DNA of 64,000 bases from Cryoendolithus antarcticus (lineage: Eukaryota > Ascomycota > Dothideomycetes > Cladosporiales > Cladosporiaceae). The stretch is from NCBI GenBank assembly GCA_002077065.1, contig NAJO01000024.1:434001-498000 (forward strand), read 5' to 3'. This document shows, piece by piece, positions 33,901 to 44,349 of this stretch. The notes below the pieces were generated by a model. That model had not been told where the DNA came from, made no database searches, and saw nothing but the letters and a program-made list of their open reading frames with translations. Made by a program: the position numbers and the translations under genes. Within the stretch, counting starts at the first letter, position 1, and each line of letters starts with the position of its first letter.

Positions 33901-34525
33901 CGAGCGTCGTATGCGCGAAGAGCAAGACCGTCGTCTGCATGAAGAACGCGATCGAGAGCAGCAACAGCGTCGCATGCAGGATGAGAGGCGCATGCAGCAG
34001 GAACAGCACGAGCGTCGATCGCAGGACGAGCAACGCCGTATGCAGGAAGATAGGGAGACCGAGCACAGGAGAAGAGAGCAACAATTCATTGCGCAGCGAG
34101 AGCATGAGCGACAACAGCAGCAAGGTCAGCAGCAGCAAATGCAACCTCCTTTCGGTCGATCGCTGGGTCCACAGGGCATGGTACCACAACCACAGCCACT
34201 TCAGCAGCAACAACAACCACAGCCCTTCAACCCTGCCTCTGCGGCTTTCGATGACCGACCCTCAGCAGCGGGGATACCTTCGCTCCGCGAGCAGAGTATG
34301 CGCGAGGCACATGATCGCTTTCAGCAGGAGCATGAGAGGGAGCAGAGGATGAGGAGGGAGGCTGCGGGGTTTGGGCAGAGAGAGCCGGGTGAAGAGGGGA
34401 GAAGAAGGGAGGGTGGCGAGGGATTGTTCGGAAGACGGGGGACGCCTTTGGGTGGCGCTGGAGGGTTTGGACAGCCGCAGCAACCGCCACCGCCGGGCCA
34501 GGGAGGCGAGCAGCCCAGGCGATGA
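27989..34525 (+). CDS. SNT1: Two-SANT-domain co-repressor, SNT1/NCoR-like
   Basis: This is a single-exon protein of 2178 aa. Residues 1-250 are Arg/Ser/Gly/Asp-rich and 250-730 are low-complexity Pro/Ser/Gln. A charged helical region follows (about 730-1030). SANT 1 is at about 1055-1105 (HEKTIFAAAFRDTPKRW, then GREPKDCIRHYYANKW), then a Lys/Arg/Gly tract. SANT 2 is at about 1306-1352 (SSYWSVPEQNDFSKYIMHFG, then TKTQTMIKNHYQRS). The C-terminal third is Gln/Pro-rich, with poly-Gln near 1870 and a Gln/Arg/Glu coiled-coil-like stretch about 1930-2060. Two SANT domains separated by a basic linker fit SNT1 of the fungal Set3 histone deacetylase complex (NCoR/SMRT in animals). The frame opens at a TTG (27986), and the next codon is the ATG used here. 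Confidence 0.8.
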   Translation: MSRYGAPEYRPTRGSSRSPSRGGLDRRPSAAHNYGPRPSDLGRGGGDAPRGPRSQFGQRPPLSSNFSSSSSLRAEGRELRDAPPLGSDRGRLPRDRAFDARDRIPSPRERSPPRLGRDTRDYPQHRESDAFRGRRGSRDGMLPASSSYQPDVPQSFGGPPPRDSFRGGRSRGESVFRGGRGRGRPIDDREPLRRSPPPRWGTDRVNDNRDLDRRDDRRVDRREDGGRPDWVDREHDYDRARRDVPPPRITPRASTDSLGPSTAQQPAAPYVNPERQAMLESAGVDVSIRRPSLAPLSASHGQVKRESTGNEYHLDGRAEAALNRYGSRAASPPPQAPAVPAFTLSFTPQALGTTPSHAQRAPATAASAGVRNDGGVQSSSAPFSAPLKVEGRSSAAPVNRQYPNQSMQQQPTKIIQPTATPIAPRSVDSGEASPLDRRVQPRRSWEAPAGTSGNAPPSMGGDLRNPSVDTTSSRPSNTLHNVPETRLGRVSQPESPRMQQHARMPDQGPPQGPKAPWPQTTQSSQNSRAPFALSQGPYSGQPQSAGFVRPKTPPPTAPSGPRNRAVSVSPKVLHNAVPTAPKAIRPPPPVPRVGDRAPSLNGRPPGGVSAAHQWAPPTAPRASQQWNQWKRPGVTGPSAAPDRAIPPKRESNADDLQSGGMRSSLHPDAKHAHAVSTAHSIAARIAPPGTIRQDSDRMDISHDLSARKTVTPTGYSARSSFFGQPQEKSEEETGTSDAADESLSTSEEEDLEIEDPTLFEAKFERQKRELEKKLADLSVRHLRSVTPLEAIARTVRVTWEDVERVRERDAKMDIDDPQQRQPLATTSESDEMVDVVTPKGEDAASVVIKEQPDATLPVRTLRRPSPEVVLLPHLHRGGEAAFQDTKEYQRKLNRQERETEAMLVLLDAEMADEQGEEDELTMEFHDRIWDWYELCEDLDKVREVEEARERQQSAEPPPEPEITSFMPTNPALQSRIKYNSEYEFEMVLKQSEETARLEQERADRELLKIQADMEKEAVVPEQMTAKQMDAARFIDNNRLRDPDSLTMVFSYEAPPDDFLEHEKTIFAAAFRDTPKRWSDIADQLPGREPKDCIRHYYANKWDGRYKDKKGGRKKGGTRGRGGKSAPRGKGSAAMADMARIEEHVPGVSDSGRPKRAAAPTTFGEREMDAKAMLAKDSPVKRPNNGEVAQDKPVKRRKAAGDKPGRKSKAAAVQQPLAQLAAAPSMSPAQRYMTSIIPAKEEPMHDRRLDDARLLADMQAGTRLAPENHSVYVSQQPFVASGPIPVDAGDEYDRANVLSIASSRQSASSYWSVPEQNDFSKYIMHFGTDFAAIANHMGTKTQTMIKNHYQRSVDGGNRPELEAYATQANKRRERGEDMGAPPTPTPINKRKYDNPPNPGQRTLPSQDDAMDVDEPAIMQRPQSMKHASPPQFQSQPSFVTSAQATPVQAPRVAPSPVSIPATASTPLAPPAALSRSSAQQPMGSHVNIFGDSRPESRVGFPPGGAFRHLQQAATSGQPPPLSRPIKDAHDSSFISSLREQQEEAMRMQGHYHEQDREDRFDISRHRATMQQLNNPHMRRSPGNQPLQMQEERKPIIDERASQHSRQFPPPDGPLRRLPESPIFGGDMPPLGQHPASIRRLPLDPMPPMRGDPRQAQLGMAQAPRPSITPAQDPAPPPKRSNVMSLLNSEPEEPKPPPQRAVSDIATAGRLRGSIDSPVGHAHTMAPLAPPTSTFSRPTFGQPAAPQSAFQRMPFGPSSNMSSPQPVKQETPLSGNATPRQNLPPKADWAARVLGQSSQSSPANAAQAPALEREVRPYYSHRSSLLGGIGDVGRANPSPPPPRMLMGHSRTPSLTGQGPTQPPRERAGFLPSQQQQQQSQQQGGGTTGPSLQGSAFSQPAPPPFGHSLSRPPQDQLRHGHNTSISGGFPTLQQQQQHQRTQSRDDIIRSEQQLFNARQQQQHQEQEWQQRMQDERRMREEQDRRLHEERDREQQQRRMQDERRMQQEQHERRSQDEQRRMQEDRETEHRRREQQFIAQREHERQQQQGQQQQMQPPFGRSLGPQGMVPQPQPLQQQQQPQPFNPASAAFDDRPSAAGIPSLREQSMREAHDRFQQEHEREQRMRREAAGFGQREPGEEGRRREGGEGLFGRRGTPLGGAGGFGQPQQPPPPGQGGEQPRR

Positions 34526-35145
34526 GGTCCGCTTGTTGTGGACGAGAGAGACGAGAGTGAGCAAGCGTAGCAGAGACAGTGCCTGGCTGCTGAGGCGAGA
34601 CCAAGTATCCGGGCGTAGGCAGAAGCCGTGCATATTGATAGCCCAATCGCCTCGGTGCGAGAGCAACACGACATATAGGTAGCATAGGCATAGCAACTTA
34701 CCGCCTTTCATTTTATCGAGGCTGCGGTCGACTTGGCCATGCTTCCACGCCATTTTCTGCTACACTGTCTTGGTCGCTCTTGCCAACTCTCGTCACTGTA
34801 CCGCGCTGGTCTCGCACATGCCATGCTACCCGCCGACCCCCAACGGAATTGTCCACGTCATCCCTCAGAAACCCGTGCTCACTTCGAGTGAGTCCCTCCG
34901 CCGCCCATTCACCACCCAAATCTCCCTCACTTGCCCACCGCTGCTGCCTACACATGTGATCGTCCCGCTCCCATCGAATTGCCGCCCCACATTCTCCGCC
35001 TCCTCCGTGTATAGCTTCCCTCCCACTTCCTCCACTTCTTCTTCCACTCCTCGCCAAACAACACTGCCACTTACCAACATCCACTCCACCCAAACCACAT
35101 ACCATCTCATACTACCACCAACACCCACCTCTGACTGCAGCAAAG
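34526..35145. other. Intergenic upstream of small Myb-like gene
   Basis: The 620 bp between tandem + genes is C/A-rich near its right end, like a promoter and leader. No gene is recognised. Confidence 0.35.
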
Positions 35146-35682
35146 ATGCCTGTAGTCTGGAACGCCGAAACCGAGGCGAAGGTCTTGTCTTCACAACTCC
35201 ATCCCACCACACCACCCAACTGACGCCAAACAATCCAGCTCCTCGGCGCCCTCTTCAAAGTCACAGACCTCAAAGTCACGCAAGCCCAAATGCAGGAAAT
35301 CGCAGGCATCGTCTCGCCCGGTAACTCCCTGACCCCCTTCGCTATTGCAGTCGTCCTGTTGTGGGTGATGCATGCTGATTTCGGGCCAGACTGCACGGCC
35401 AAAGCCATTTCCCACCGCATCGCCAAGTTCCGCTCTTCGGGGAAGAAAGAGAGTTCGGAGACTCCCGCGGGTACGCCTAAGACGCCGAAGAAAGGTACTG
35501 CTGCGAAGGGGAAGGGGAGTACGGGGAAGAAGCGTGAAAGGAAGGTTGCGGAGGAGGATGAAGGGGAAGGGGAAGACGATGATGAGGACGTTGGGGGTGG
35601 GAAGAGGGCGAAGATTGGGGAGGAGGATGAGGGAGAGGAGGGGGTGAAGGTTAAGGGGGAGGAGGGGGAGGATGAGGTGTGA
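35146..35682 (+). CDS. Small Myb-like (HTH) protein with acidic tail, hypothetical
   Basis: The proposed exons are 35146-35181, 35239-35320 and 35390-35682, giving 136 aa; introns are 57 and 69 bp. Translation starts MPVVWNAETEAK, joins LLGALFKVTDLKVT and QMQEIAGIVSP, then DCTAKAISHRIAKFR. This is the layout of short fungal proteins in which WNxExxxxLL, a middle helix and TxxAIxxRIxKLR form a Myb/SANT-like three-helix fold. The rest is Lys-rich then Glu/Asp/Gly-rich. Without the first splice the frame stops after 25 codons. The second intron is a multiple of three with no stop, so retaining it adds 23 residues (159 aa). Function unknown; a chromatin or DNA-binding role is only a guess. Confidence 0.6.
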
Positions 35683-36786
35683 GGGGGCGGGTTGAGTGCG
35701 GTGCGGTGTGGAGAGATGATGACTGGAGGCTGAGAGAGCATTGAAAGGGTTGAGAGAAGGTCTGAGGAGACACCTCATAATGTGACAAGGGCAGAGGGCA
35801 GGCAGTGAGGTCTTGATGGCTTTACCTGAGCCAGGTCCAGGCTTCTTGCCTGTTGGACGGCTCGAGGGTGCGAGAGATAGGTGGCAGACTGACCTTCCGG
35901 TGATTTTGACGGCTTCTGCCCTGCTCGACGCTTGCCCGAGTTCACGACCCGTTTCTATGCTTAGGATTGATTGCCACAGCCATCATGAGGGAGGCAGACT
36001 CTCCTCGGCTGCGCAGGCGCAGAGGAACAGTCGTAGTGTGCATTGCATGATAGCAGCGTGAGAAGCTTTTTGCTTTTTGAAGAGCCGCGGTGGCGCTTAG
36101 CGGTGGCGGCACCATGCAGTCCATCTCGGTCGCCGCTATGTTTGCACGTGCATGGCGAACACAGCATATGCACTGCACGACAATGATCTTGACTATGCAG
36201 CTGCTCCCTTTCACGACACAAGATTGTTCTTCATCATTTCTACATGTTCTGCCGTTGAACTCTGAAACACTAGCCCACCCCATCTCCGGCCGATCCCGCA
36301 GCACGCCCTCAAAGCAGGCAAGACCCAGTCTCCCCTGCATTCAAGCGTGGAAGCCGCGACTAGCCAATCAGACGCGTGCATCCAGGCGTGAAGCCAGAAT
36401 TACGGACTACAGGCCAACAAGAAAGACGATCCGCTGCCAACCCTATCACCCCCTCATCGCTGATATCCTGAGTAGCTGGAAGAGGCGCTCCTAATACTGA
36501 CCTTGCTTGCTCTGTAGATTATTGGTATTTGACTGGATTTGTTGCTTGCAAGACGAGGGGAGATAGCGTTTGCGAGCGAGGGGCGTCATTCCTGTCTGGC
36601 GCGTGCTCGAGGGTCGATCAGACGAGACCTCATAATAGACGAGAGGGCATACGAGCAGGAGACTGCATGAGGCAGTACTGGAAGGAGGGAAGCCATCAAG
36701 ATCATTCCTACGAGTGCAGGATAAGCCCAGCTTGAGCGACTCGGGGGTCGGGTTGCAGCGGCGCGGCCGCGGAGTCGACAGCAAGC
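35683..36786. other. Intergenic upstream of class V myosin
   Basis: The 1.1 kb holds no recognised gene or repeat. It should contain the myosin promoter and 5' UTR. Confidence 0.35.
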
Positions 36787-39700
36787 ATGTCGCACAGTTA
36801 TCCCATCGGCACCAAGGCCTGGCAACCTGATGCTACCGAAGGATGGGTCGCCTCAGAGGTGGTGGAGCGGAATGTGGATGGGGAGAAGGTGACCCTGGTC
36901 TTTGCCTTGGACAATGGCGAGGTGCGATCTCTTGTCTGACCGTAGTGTGAAGGGGGAGACACTGACATGTGACACCACTACCAGACCAAATCAATACAAA
37001 CGACGCTCGCCGCACTCAACGACGACGACAACGCCGATGCCTCATTACCGCCCCTAATGAACCCCTCAATCCTCGAAGCCAGCGACGACTTAACGAACCT
37101 CTCCCACTTGAACGAACCCGCCGTGCTCCAAGCAATCCGCCTTCGATATGCCCAGAAAGAGATATATACCTACTCGGGCATAGTCCTCATAGCCACCAAC
37201 CCCTTTGCCCGGGTAGACTCCCTCTACGTCCCGGGCATGGTGCAAGTCTACGCTGGCAAGCACCGCTCCTCACAAGCCCCACATCTCTTCGCCATCGCAG
37301 AAGAGTCATTCACAGACATGCTGCGCGATGGCCGAAATCAGACAATAGTCGTGTCAGGTGAGTCCGGAGCCGGCAAGACGGTGAGCGCGAAATACATCAT
37401 GCGATACTTCGCCACACGAGAACCGCCCGATCAACCCGGCGCGCGGAGCAGAGGCCGCGCAGACACGATGAGTGAGACTGAGGAGCAGATCTTGGCCACA
37501 AACCCGATCATGGAGGCTTTCGGGAATGCCAAGACTACGCGCAACGACAACTCTTCGCGGTTCGGGAAGTATATTGAGATCATGTTCAGCAAGAGCACGG
37601 AGATCATTGGCGCGCGGATAAGAACGTACCTGCTGGAGCGGTCGAGATTGGTGTTCCAGCCGCTTAAGGAGCGGAATTACCATATCTTCTATCAACTTGT
37701 TGCAGGAGCTTCGGAGAGTGAGAGACATGAGCTGGGGTTGCAGCCGGTAGAAGAGTACGAGTACCTCAATCAGGGCAGTGCGCCGGAGATTGAGGGCGTG
37801 AACGATGCGAAGGACTTCTTGGAGACGAGGCAGTCGCTTTCGAGACTTGGTGTGCCGGAGTCGGTGCAGAGTTCGCTTTGGCAGGTTCTGGCTGCACTGC
37901 TGCATATTGGAAACATCAAGGTCACGGCTTCGAGATCAGAGGCGCAGTTGACTGCTTCGGAGCCTTCGCTTGCCAAAGCTTGCGCGCTGCTTGGGATCAA
38001 TGCAGCAGCGTTCGCGCAATGGACCGTCAAGAAGCAGCTTGTCACACGAGGAGAGAAGATCATGTCGAATCTTAACGCGCCGCAAGCCACAGTCGTCCGG
38101 GACTCAGTGGCCAAGTATATATACTCCTCTCTCTTTGATTGGCTGGTGGAGACCATGAACGGCTACCTCGCAACGCCTGAAGTCGTCTCGCAAGTCCAGA
38201 ACTTCATCGGCGTGCTGGATATCTACGGCTTCGAGCACTTTGCCAAGAACAGCTTTGAGCAATTTTGCATCAACTATGCTAATGAGAAACTGCAGCAAGA
38301 ATTCAATCAGCATGTGTTCAAGCTCGAGCAAGAAGAGTACCTGCGAGAAGAGATTGACTGGAAGTTCATTGACTTCTCCGACAATCAACCTTGCATCGAC
38401 CTGATCGAGGGCAAACTCGGTGTACTCGCTCTTCTGGATGAGGAATCTCGACTTCCCATGGGCAGCGACGAGAGCTTCGTCACGAAGCTCCACCACAACT
38501 TCAGCAACGAGAAACACGCCTTTTACAAGAAACCTCGATTCGGCAAGAGCGCTTTCACAGTATGCCATTACGCTATCGACGTGACGTACGAAAGCGACGG
38601 CTTTATCGACAAGAACCGCGACACAGTGCCCGACGAGCAATTGGAGAATCTTAGGCAGACTTCCAATGGCTTCTTGCGCGAGGTGTTGGAGACGAGTGCC
38701 GCGGTTAGGGACCGTGAGACCGCTAGTCTGAACCCGAGTAAAGCTGCGACTGCGGTGGGCAAGCGGAGTGCGGCTGCCGCGAGGAAGCCTACTCTGGGCG
38801 GCATCTTCAAGAGTAGTTTGATTGAGTTGATGGCTACGATTGATGCGACTGAGGTGCACTATATCCGGTGTATCAAGCCCAATGAGGGTAAGGAGGCATG
38901 GAAGTTTGAGGGCCCGATGGTGTTGAGTCAGCTGAGGGCTTGTGGTGTGCTTGAGACAGTGCGAATCAGTTGTGCAGGCTACCCGACAAGATGGACCTAC
39001 GAGGAGTTTGCATTCCGGTACTACATGCTCGTGCCCTCGAGTCTCTGGACGACGGAAATACGGGATATGGCGAACCGCATTCTGAGCAAAGTCCTCGGCG
39101 GCGGCAAGAACGACGGCACAGACAAATATCAACTCGGTCTCACGAAGATCTTCTTTCGCGCAGGCATGCTTGCCTTCCTGGAAACCCTCCGCACAAACCG
39201 CCTCAACGACGCCGCCATAATGATTCAAAAGAACCTCCGCGCGAAATACTACCGCCGCCGCTACCTCGAAGCCCTACACGCCATAACTTCTTTTCAGTCC
39301 CACGCCCGAGCTATCGCCGCACGCGACCGTGCGCAATCCGCTCGCCGCACAAAAGGCGCCACGAACATCCAGCGCGTTTGGCGGGGCCAGAAGGAGCGGA
39401 AAAGGTTCGTACAGTTCCGCGACGATCTCATCCGCTTTGAAGCGACGGGCAAGGGATGGCTTTGCCGGAAAGCTATCTTAGATAAGAGGCTTGGGGATGC
39501 GGCGAGGACCATACAGCGGAGTTGGAGGGGACGGCAGCAGCTTAAGGGGTGGAGGGAGTATAGGGGGAAGGCTGTGCTGGTGCAGAGTTTGTGGCGCGGG
39601 AAGCAGGCGAGGAAGGGGTATAAGACTTTGCGGGAAGAGGCCAGGGATCTCAAGCAGATCTCGTATAAGCTTGAGAACAAGGTTGTGGAGTTGACGCAGA

Positions 39701-41747
39701 GTCTGGGGACTATGCGGGGAGAAAACAAGGGTTTGAAGGCGCAGGTTGCGAATTACGAGTCGCAGCTGAAAGGCTGGAGGGACAGGCACAATGCTCTTGA
39801 CAGCAGAGCGAAGGAGCTGCAGACTGAGGCTAACCAGGCAGGCATTACTGCTGCGAAGCTCAGCGCTATGGAGAGCGACATGGCGAAGTTGCAGAGCACG
39901 TACGATGAGTCTGCACTGGCTATGCGAAGATTGCAGGAAGAGGAGAAGAGCCTGCGGGAGAGCTTGCGAGTCACGACACTGGAGCTGGAGACGAGTCGGC
40001 AGTCCAGGACGGTGAGCGAGACCGAGAAGCTGAGTCTGCGGCAGCAGCTGGCAGAACTGCAAGATCAGCTCGAGCTTGCCAAGCGCGCTGTGCCAGTCAC
40101 CAACGGCGACACCAACGGCCTGAACGGCAGCGCCAAGGAGCTGTCAAGCATGCCTAGCGGTCTGATCAATCTTGTTGCCTCCAAGAAGCCGAAGCGGAGA
40201 TCTGCTGGACCGGAGCAAATCCACCCTGAACGCTTCAGCGGCGCCTTCAACCCTCGGCCTGTCTCCATGGCATTCGGCGCAACGACAAACCACAATCAGA
40301 ACCTCTCCGGCTCGACCTTCAACCCCAGTCTCGAGAACGTGGAAATGGAACTCGAGAACCTGCTTGCTGATGAGGATGGCCTGAACGACGAAGTGACCAT
40401 GGGCTTGATCCGCAACCTCAAAATCCCTACGCCTGGAGCCAACCCGCCACCGACCGACAAGGAAGTCCTCTTCCCCGCCTACCTCATAAACCTCGTCACA
40501 TCCGAAATGTGGAACAACGGCTTCGTCAAAGAATCCGAACGCTTCCTCGCAAACGTCATGCAATCCATCCAGCAAGAAGTAATGGCGCACGACTCCCCCG
40601 CCGCAGCGCAATTAAACGGCGCCGTAGACGCTTCTGACTCCGCCATCAACCCGGGCGCTTTCTGGCTCAGCAACGTCCACGAAATGCTCTCCTTCGTCTT
40701 CTTGGCAGAGGACTGGTATGAAGCCCAGAAGAGCGATAACTTCGAGTACGACCGCTTGCTCGAGATTGTGAAACATGATTTGGAGAGTTTGGAGTTCAAT
40801 ATCTATCACACTTGGATGAAGGTGCTGAAGAAGAGGCTGCAGAAGATGATTGTACCCGCCATCATTGAGTCGCAATCCCTGCCTGGCTTCGTGACGAATG
40901 AGAATAACCGCTTCCTCGGCAAGCTCTTGCAGTCTTCCAGCGCGCCGGCGTTCAGCATGGATAACCTCCTCTCCCTCCTCAACAACGTCTACCGCGCCAT
41001 GCGCGCCTTCCACCTCGAAGCCTCCATCATCAGCCAAACGCTCACCGAGCTCCTCCGCCTCGTGGGCGTCACGGCGTTCAACGACTTGCTCATGCGACGG
41101 AACTTCTTGTCCTGGAAGAGGGGGCTGCAGATCAATTACAACATCACGCGGATAGAAGAGTGGTGTAAAAGCCATGATATGCCCGAGGGGACGCTGCAGC
41201 TGGAGCATTTGATGCAGGCTACTAAGCTGCTGCAGTTGAAGAAGGCGACGCTGAATGATATTGAGATTATACAGGATATTTGTTGGATGTGCGTAGCACC
41301 CTACCCGTCCCCCACCCTTAGCTGCATAAGAGTATACTGACCATCTTGATCCACAGGCTCTCCCCCAACCAAATCCAAAAGCTCCTGAATCAATACCTAG
41401 TAGCCGACTACGAACAGCCCATCAACGGCGAGATCATGAAGGCCGTCGCCTCGCGGGTCACGGACCCGAAATCCGACGTCCTCTTGCTCCAAGCCGTCGA
41501 CATGGAAGACTCGGGCCCTTACGAAATCGCCGAACCCCGCGTCATCACGGCGCTGGAGACGTACACGCCTAGCTGGCTGCAGACGCCGCGCTTGAAGCGG
41601 CTGGCGGAGATTGTGAGTGCGCAGGCGGTGGCGCAGCAGGAGGCTGAGATGGGTGGGGAACACCCGCAAGGCGAGGGGTGGGGTCTTGGTCTCAATGGGA
41701 ATGGGAATGGGCACTTCACGGAGGAGGAAGGGAGTGATGAGGAGTAG
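36787..41747 (+). CDS. MYO2: Class V myosin heavy chain
   Basis: Exons 36787-36921, 36985-41288 and 41357-41747 encode 1609 aa; introns are 63 and 68 bp, and the second has a TACTGAC branch site. Parts in order: an SH3-like N-terminus (TKAWQPDATEGWVASEV); the motor domain with P-loop GESGAGKT near residue 171, switch I NDNSSRFGK, switch II DIYGFEHF and HYIRCIKPNE; about five to six IQ motifs (for example IQRVWRGQKERKRF, VQSLWRGKQARKGY); a coiled coil from about 900; and a C-terminal dilute (DIL) cargo domain. Fungi use it to carry secretory vesicles and organelles along actin to growing tips. Junctions NGE|TKSIQ and WM|LSPNQ fit the family. An unspliced second intron would end the protein about 17 residues later. 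Confidence 0.95.
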
Positions 41748-42580
41748 GGCTTCCCTCTGCTGAGTCCTCTGGTCAGTCCGCTGGTGAGGTCCAGGACGAC
41801 TTGGAGAGAGGGGGTGAGATCTTCGGGTACTGGCTGGCGAAGAGCGCTGCCGGCGGGGCTTTGTGGAGATGCGAGTGGGAGCGATTGACCTGGAGAGTGC
41901 TCCACACCTGCGACAGATACAGTAGGGTGTTTTGGTGTAATGTATTGCATGGCGTTGCGGGAGACTGCGCTGAAGTCGCGGTTTTGGGTGCATTTTGGGG
42001 GGTTTTAGATAGTCTTTGCGGGCCGATGAGAGGTATCGACATCACTCTATCAATCAGACTCCTGTCCTCTCCTCTTAACCCACGTTGTTGCTGCATATTC
42101 GTGGCAACATTGAGCGCTCTGCACTGCTCGGGAGCAGACAGCGATCAAGATCTTATTCTCCTTCAAAGCTGCGAGTGCAGTACGTACGAGGCTCGCTTGC
42201 CTCCTGCCGCGAGGCTACGTGCATAAACGCATGCTCCTGGTCGTCCGACACCGTGCTGGCACTAGTCGTTGTGTGTTCGCGGCAAGGAAACAGCAGTGGA
42301 TCCCCGTGCGGATTCAACTGGATCGCACAGATTAGGCAAGTGTCGCCGGCTGTCGCTTACTATTACTGTTCATGGACAGCGAGACAGCGTGCACCAGAGT
42401 GCGCGAATAGCAGTGCATTCGTTACTGGACCGATTCACGGTGATCCGAGCTTATGATATTCTGTGGAGCATTGCCTCCGGACTACTGCTCGCCGTTTGTG
42501 GAGTTGGGTCTGCTTTGTGTCTGAGCAGTAGTGTGCCGGGTGGCAGGCGCTGCGCTAGCTAGCTGGCAAGCGCTCACTCT
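41748..42580. other. Intergenic between myosin and HET gene (convergent)
   Basis: The 833 bp between two converging stop codons. Frames here have no family features; the region probably carries 3' UTRs. Confidence 0.35.
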
Positions 42581-44349
42581 TCAGCGTATAAGGAACGTTG
42601 TCGACTTCTCCGGCAGCGTGAGGCGTCCTAGGCGCACATCGCAGTTCTCGTAGTACTCGTCATCCTTCGTGTTGTGCAGCAAGGCCTTGCCGTGAAGCGT
42701 ATGATACATCTTTCCGAGTGGCCGCAGAACGCGCAGCACCGGCACGGAGGTCAGATGTACGATGATATCTCCTGCTCTGATAGTATCGAGCGCGATGCCC
42801 GGCATACCGTCAGTGGTCATGAAGACCGCTCGATGGCGTAGTATACCATCGAGAATCTTTGAGCTGTGCGATCATCAGTTGAGCATCTGACGATTAGTGT
42901 ATACAGCACTTACGGATCGCGTGCATCCCATGCGAGGTAGCTGATGAGAGGGTACCATCGCTTGTAAGCAGCATCGCGGCGTAGCACGGTTTTGTGCAGC
43001 CACTTCTGTATCCTAGGACGATCATCACTCCACTCTGTCAGTGCTCGACGAAGCAGCGCTAGACTATTCGACTCAACAGCCTTCACAGTGGCGATTGCGT
43101 AGCCAGGCCAGCTGATGCAATCGTTTTGTAACATGGGCCTCTCGGGACGATGTAAGATCGAGGGAGTGTAACCGAACTGCGCCGCCCACATCGGAGGGAA
43201 TAGTATCTTGTTGACTTCATTTTGCGCGGCTTCTGTGTCCCACACCCAAGACGGAAGGGCAGGATTTCGGACGTACTGCTCAAGCAGCACGTAGTCGAAG
43301 TTACCCTGCACAGAGATGATGTGTCGGCTACAATCCTCTTGGATCTCCTCTAGTGACTTGTCGTAGTCAACTGCTAACTTCGGCTCCCCGGCGTCCGCAA
43401 AGGTGACTCCGTTGAGCTGATACAGTAATGCGTAGATCTTATCCTTGGGATCCGAGGCACTAAAGTTGGTGGCGGCCGTGACCACGAAGTCTGCGAGTCC
43501 GCTGCGCGCCGACTCGCTCTGCGCGCGGGTAATCCGCTTCATGTCCTGCGCCTTGACCCAGTCGGCGGTCTTTGCTAGGGAAACGAACTTGTCCAGGTTA
43601 GCCAGGACATCATAGATCTCCTCGTAGATCTGCGTGAGATGCGCGTCGTGCACGAAGATTCGCTTCTGGACGAAGTTCGTGACAAGCTCGTTCCAGACGA
43701 TGTGATGCTTGCGGCAGTGTATGGTCGCGTTACCCAGGCTCAATGCTAGCTCCTGAATGACCCAGAACCTGGTGAACCATCTTCGCTTGGACAATTCTCG
43801 CAGACCCTTCAGACTTTCTGCTGTAAGCTTCTTCTCACTCAAGTGTGTCAATACCAAATCTGTACGAGGAGTTGACGGACCGAGCCATACAATCACCTCG
43901 CTTGCGGTGCGGTAGATATCTGGCATGCAACTAACTTGATGAGACCGCTCCTGAGTATCGAACTGATTGATACAGATTGCATCCACCCAGAGAGCGATCT
44001 CGCCAGACTTCGGACGAAGTGTCCAAAGCGCGTCCCAGAGGTTTCGAGTGATCGTGAAGGGTGAGTCGTTAACGTGGATGGTAGACACATCTTGCTCGTC
44101 TTCCTCGCCCCAGGTATAGGACAGAGCCTTGTACGTAGGCTTATCCGATAGTTTGGCTGTTAAGAGTGTACACTCAATTGCAAGCGTGTTTCTATGGCGG
44201 AGGTGCAAAATGCGAATCTCAGGGTCATTGGCTGTGCCTTTCTCAAGAGCAAGGTTGCGATACGCTGCGTTGTGAGTATTGCCGAGGGCTTGTCCTCGCC
44301 AGCCATGAGGTGCGCCGTGACCAACAATGCTCGACACATCGGCTTCCAT
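42581..44349 (-). CDS. Heterokaryon incompatibility (HET) domain protein
   Basis: Exons 44349-42914 and 42863-42581 encode 572 aa; the 50-bp intron (donor GTAAGT, acceptor CACAG, phase 2) avoids a stop directly after the exon 1 end. The HET domain spans about 75-230: YKALSYTWGEEDE, LWVDAICINQFD, MPDIYRTASEVIVWLGPS and RRWFTRFWVIQEL, the three classic HET blocks. HET proteins take part in non-self recognition and can trigger cell death when hyphae fuse, but most members have no tested role. The C-terminal half has no other domain I recognise. No STAND/NACHT or prion-type partner lies nearby. Confidence 0.9.

Noticed and set aside
38104..39228. Minus-strand open frame of 374 codons over the myosin motor
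   Set aside because: Antisense shadow of a clearly coding motor domain; no family features.
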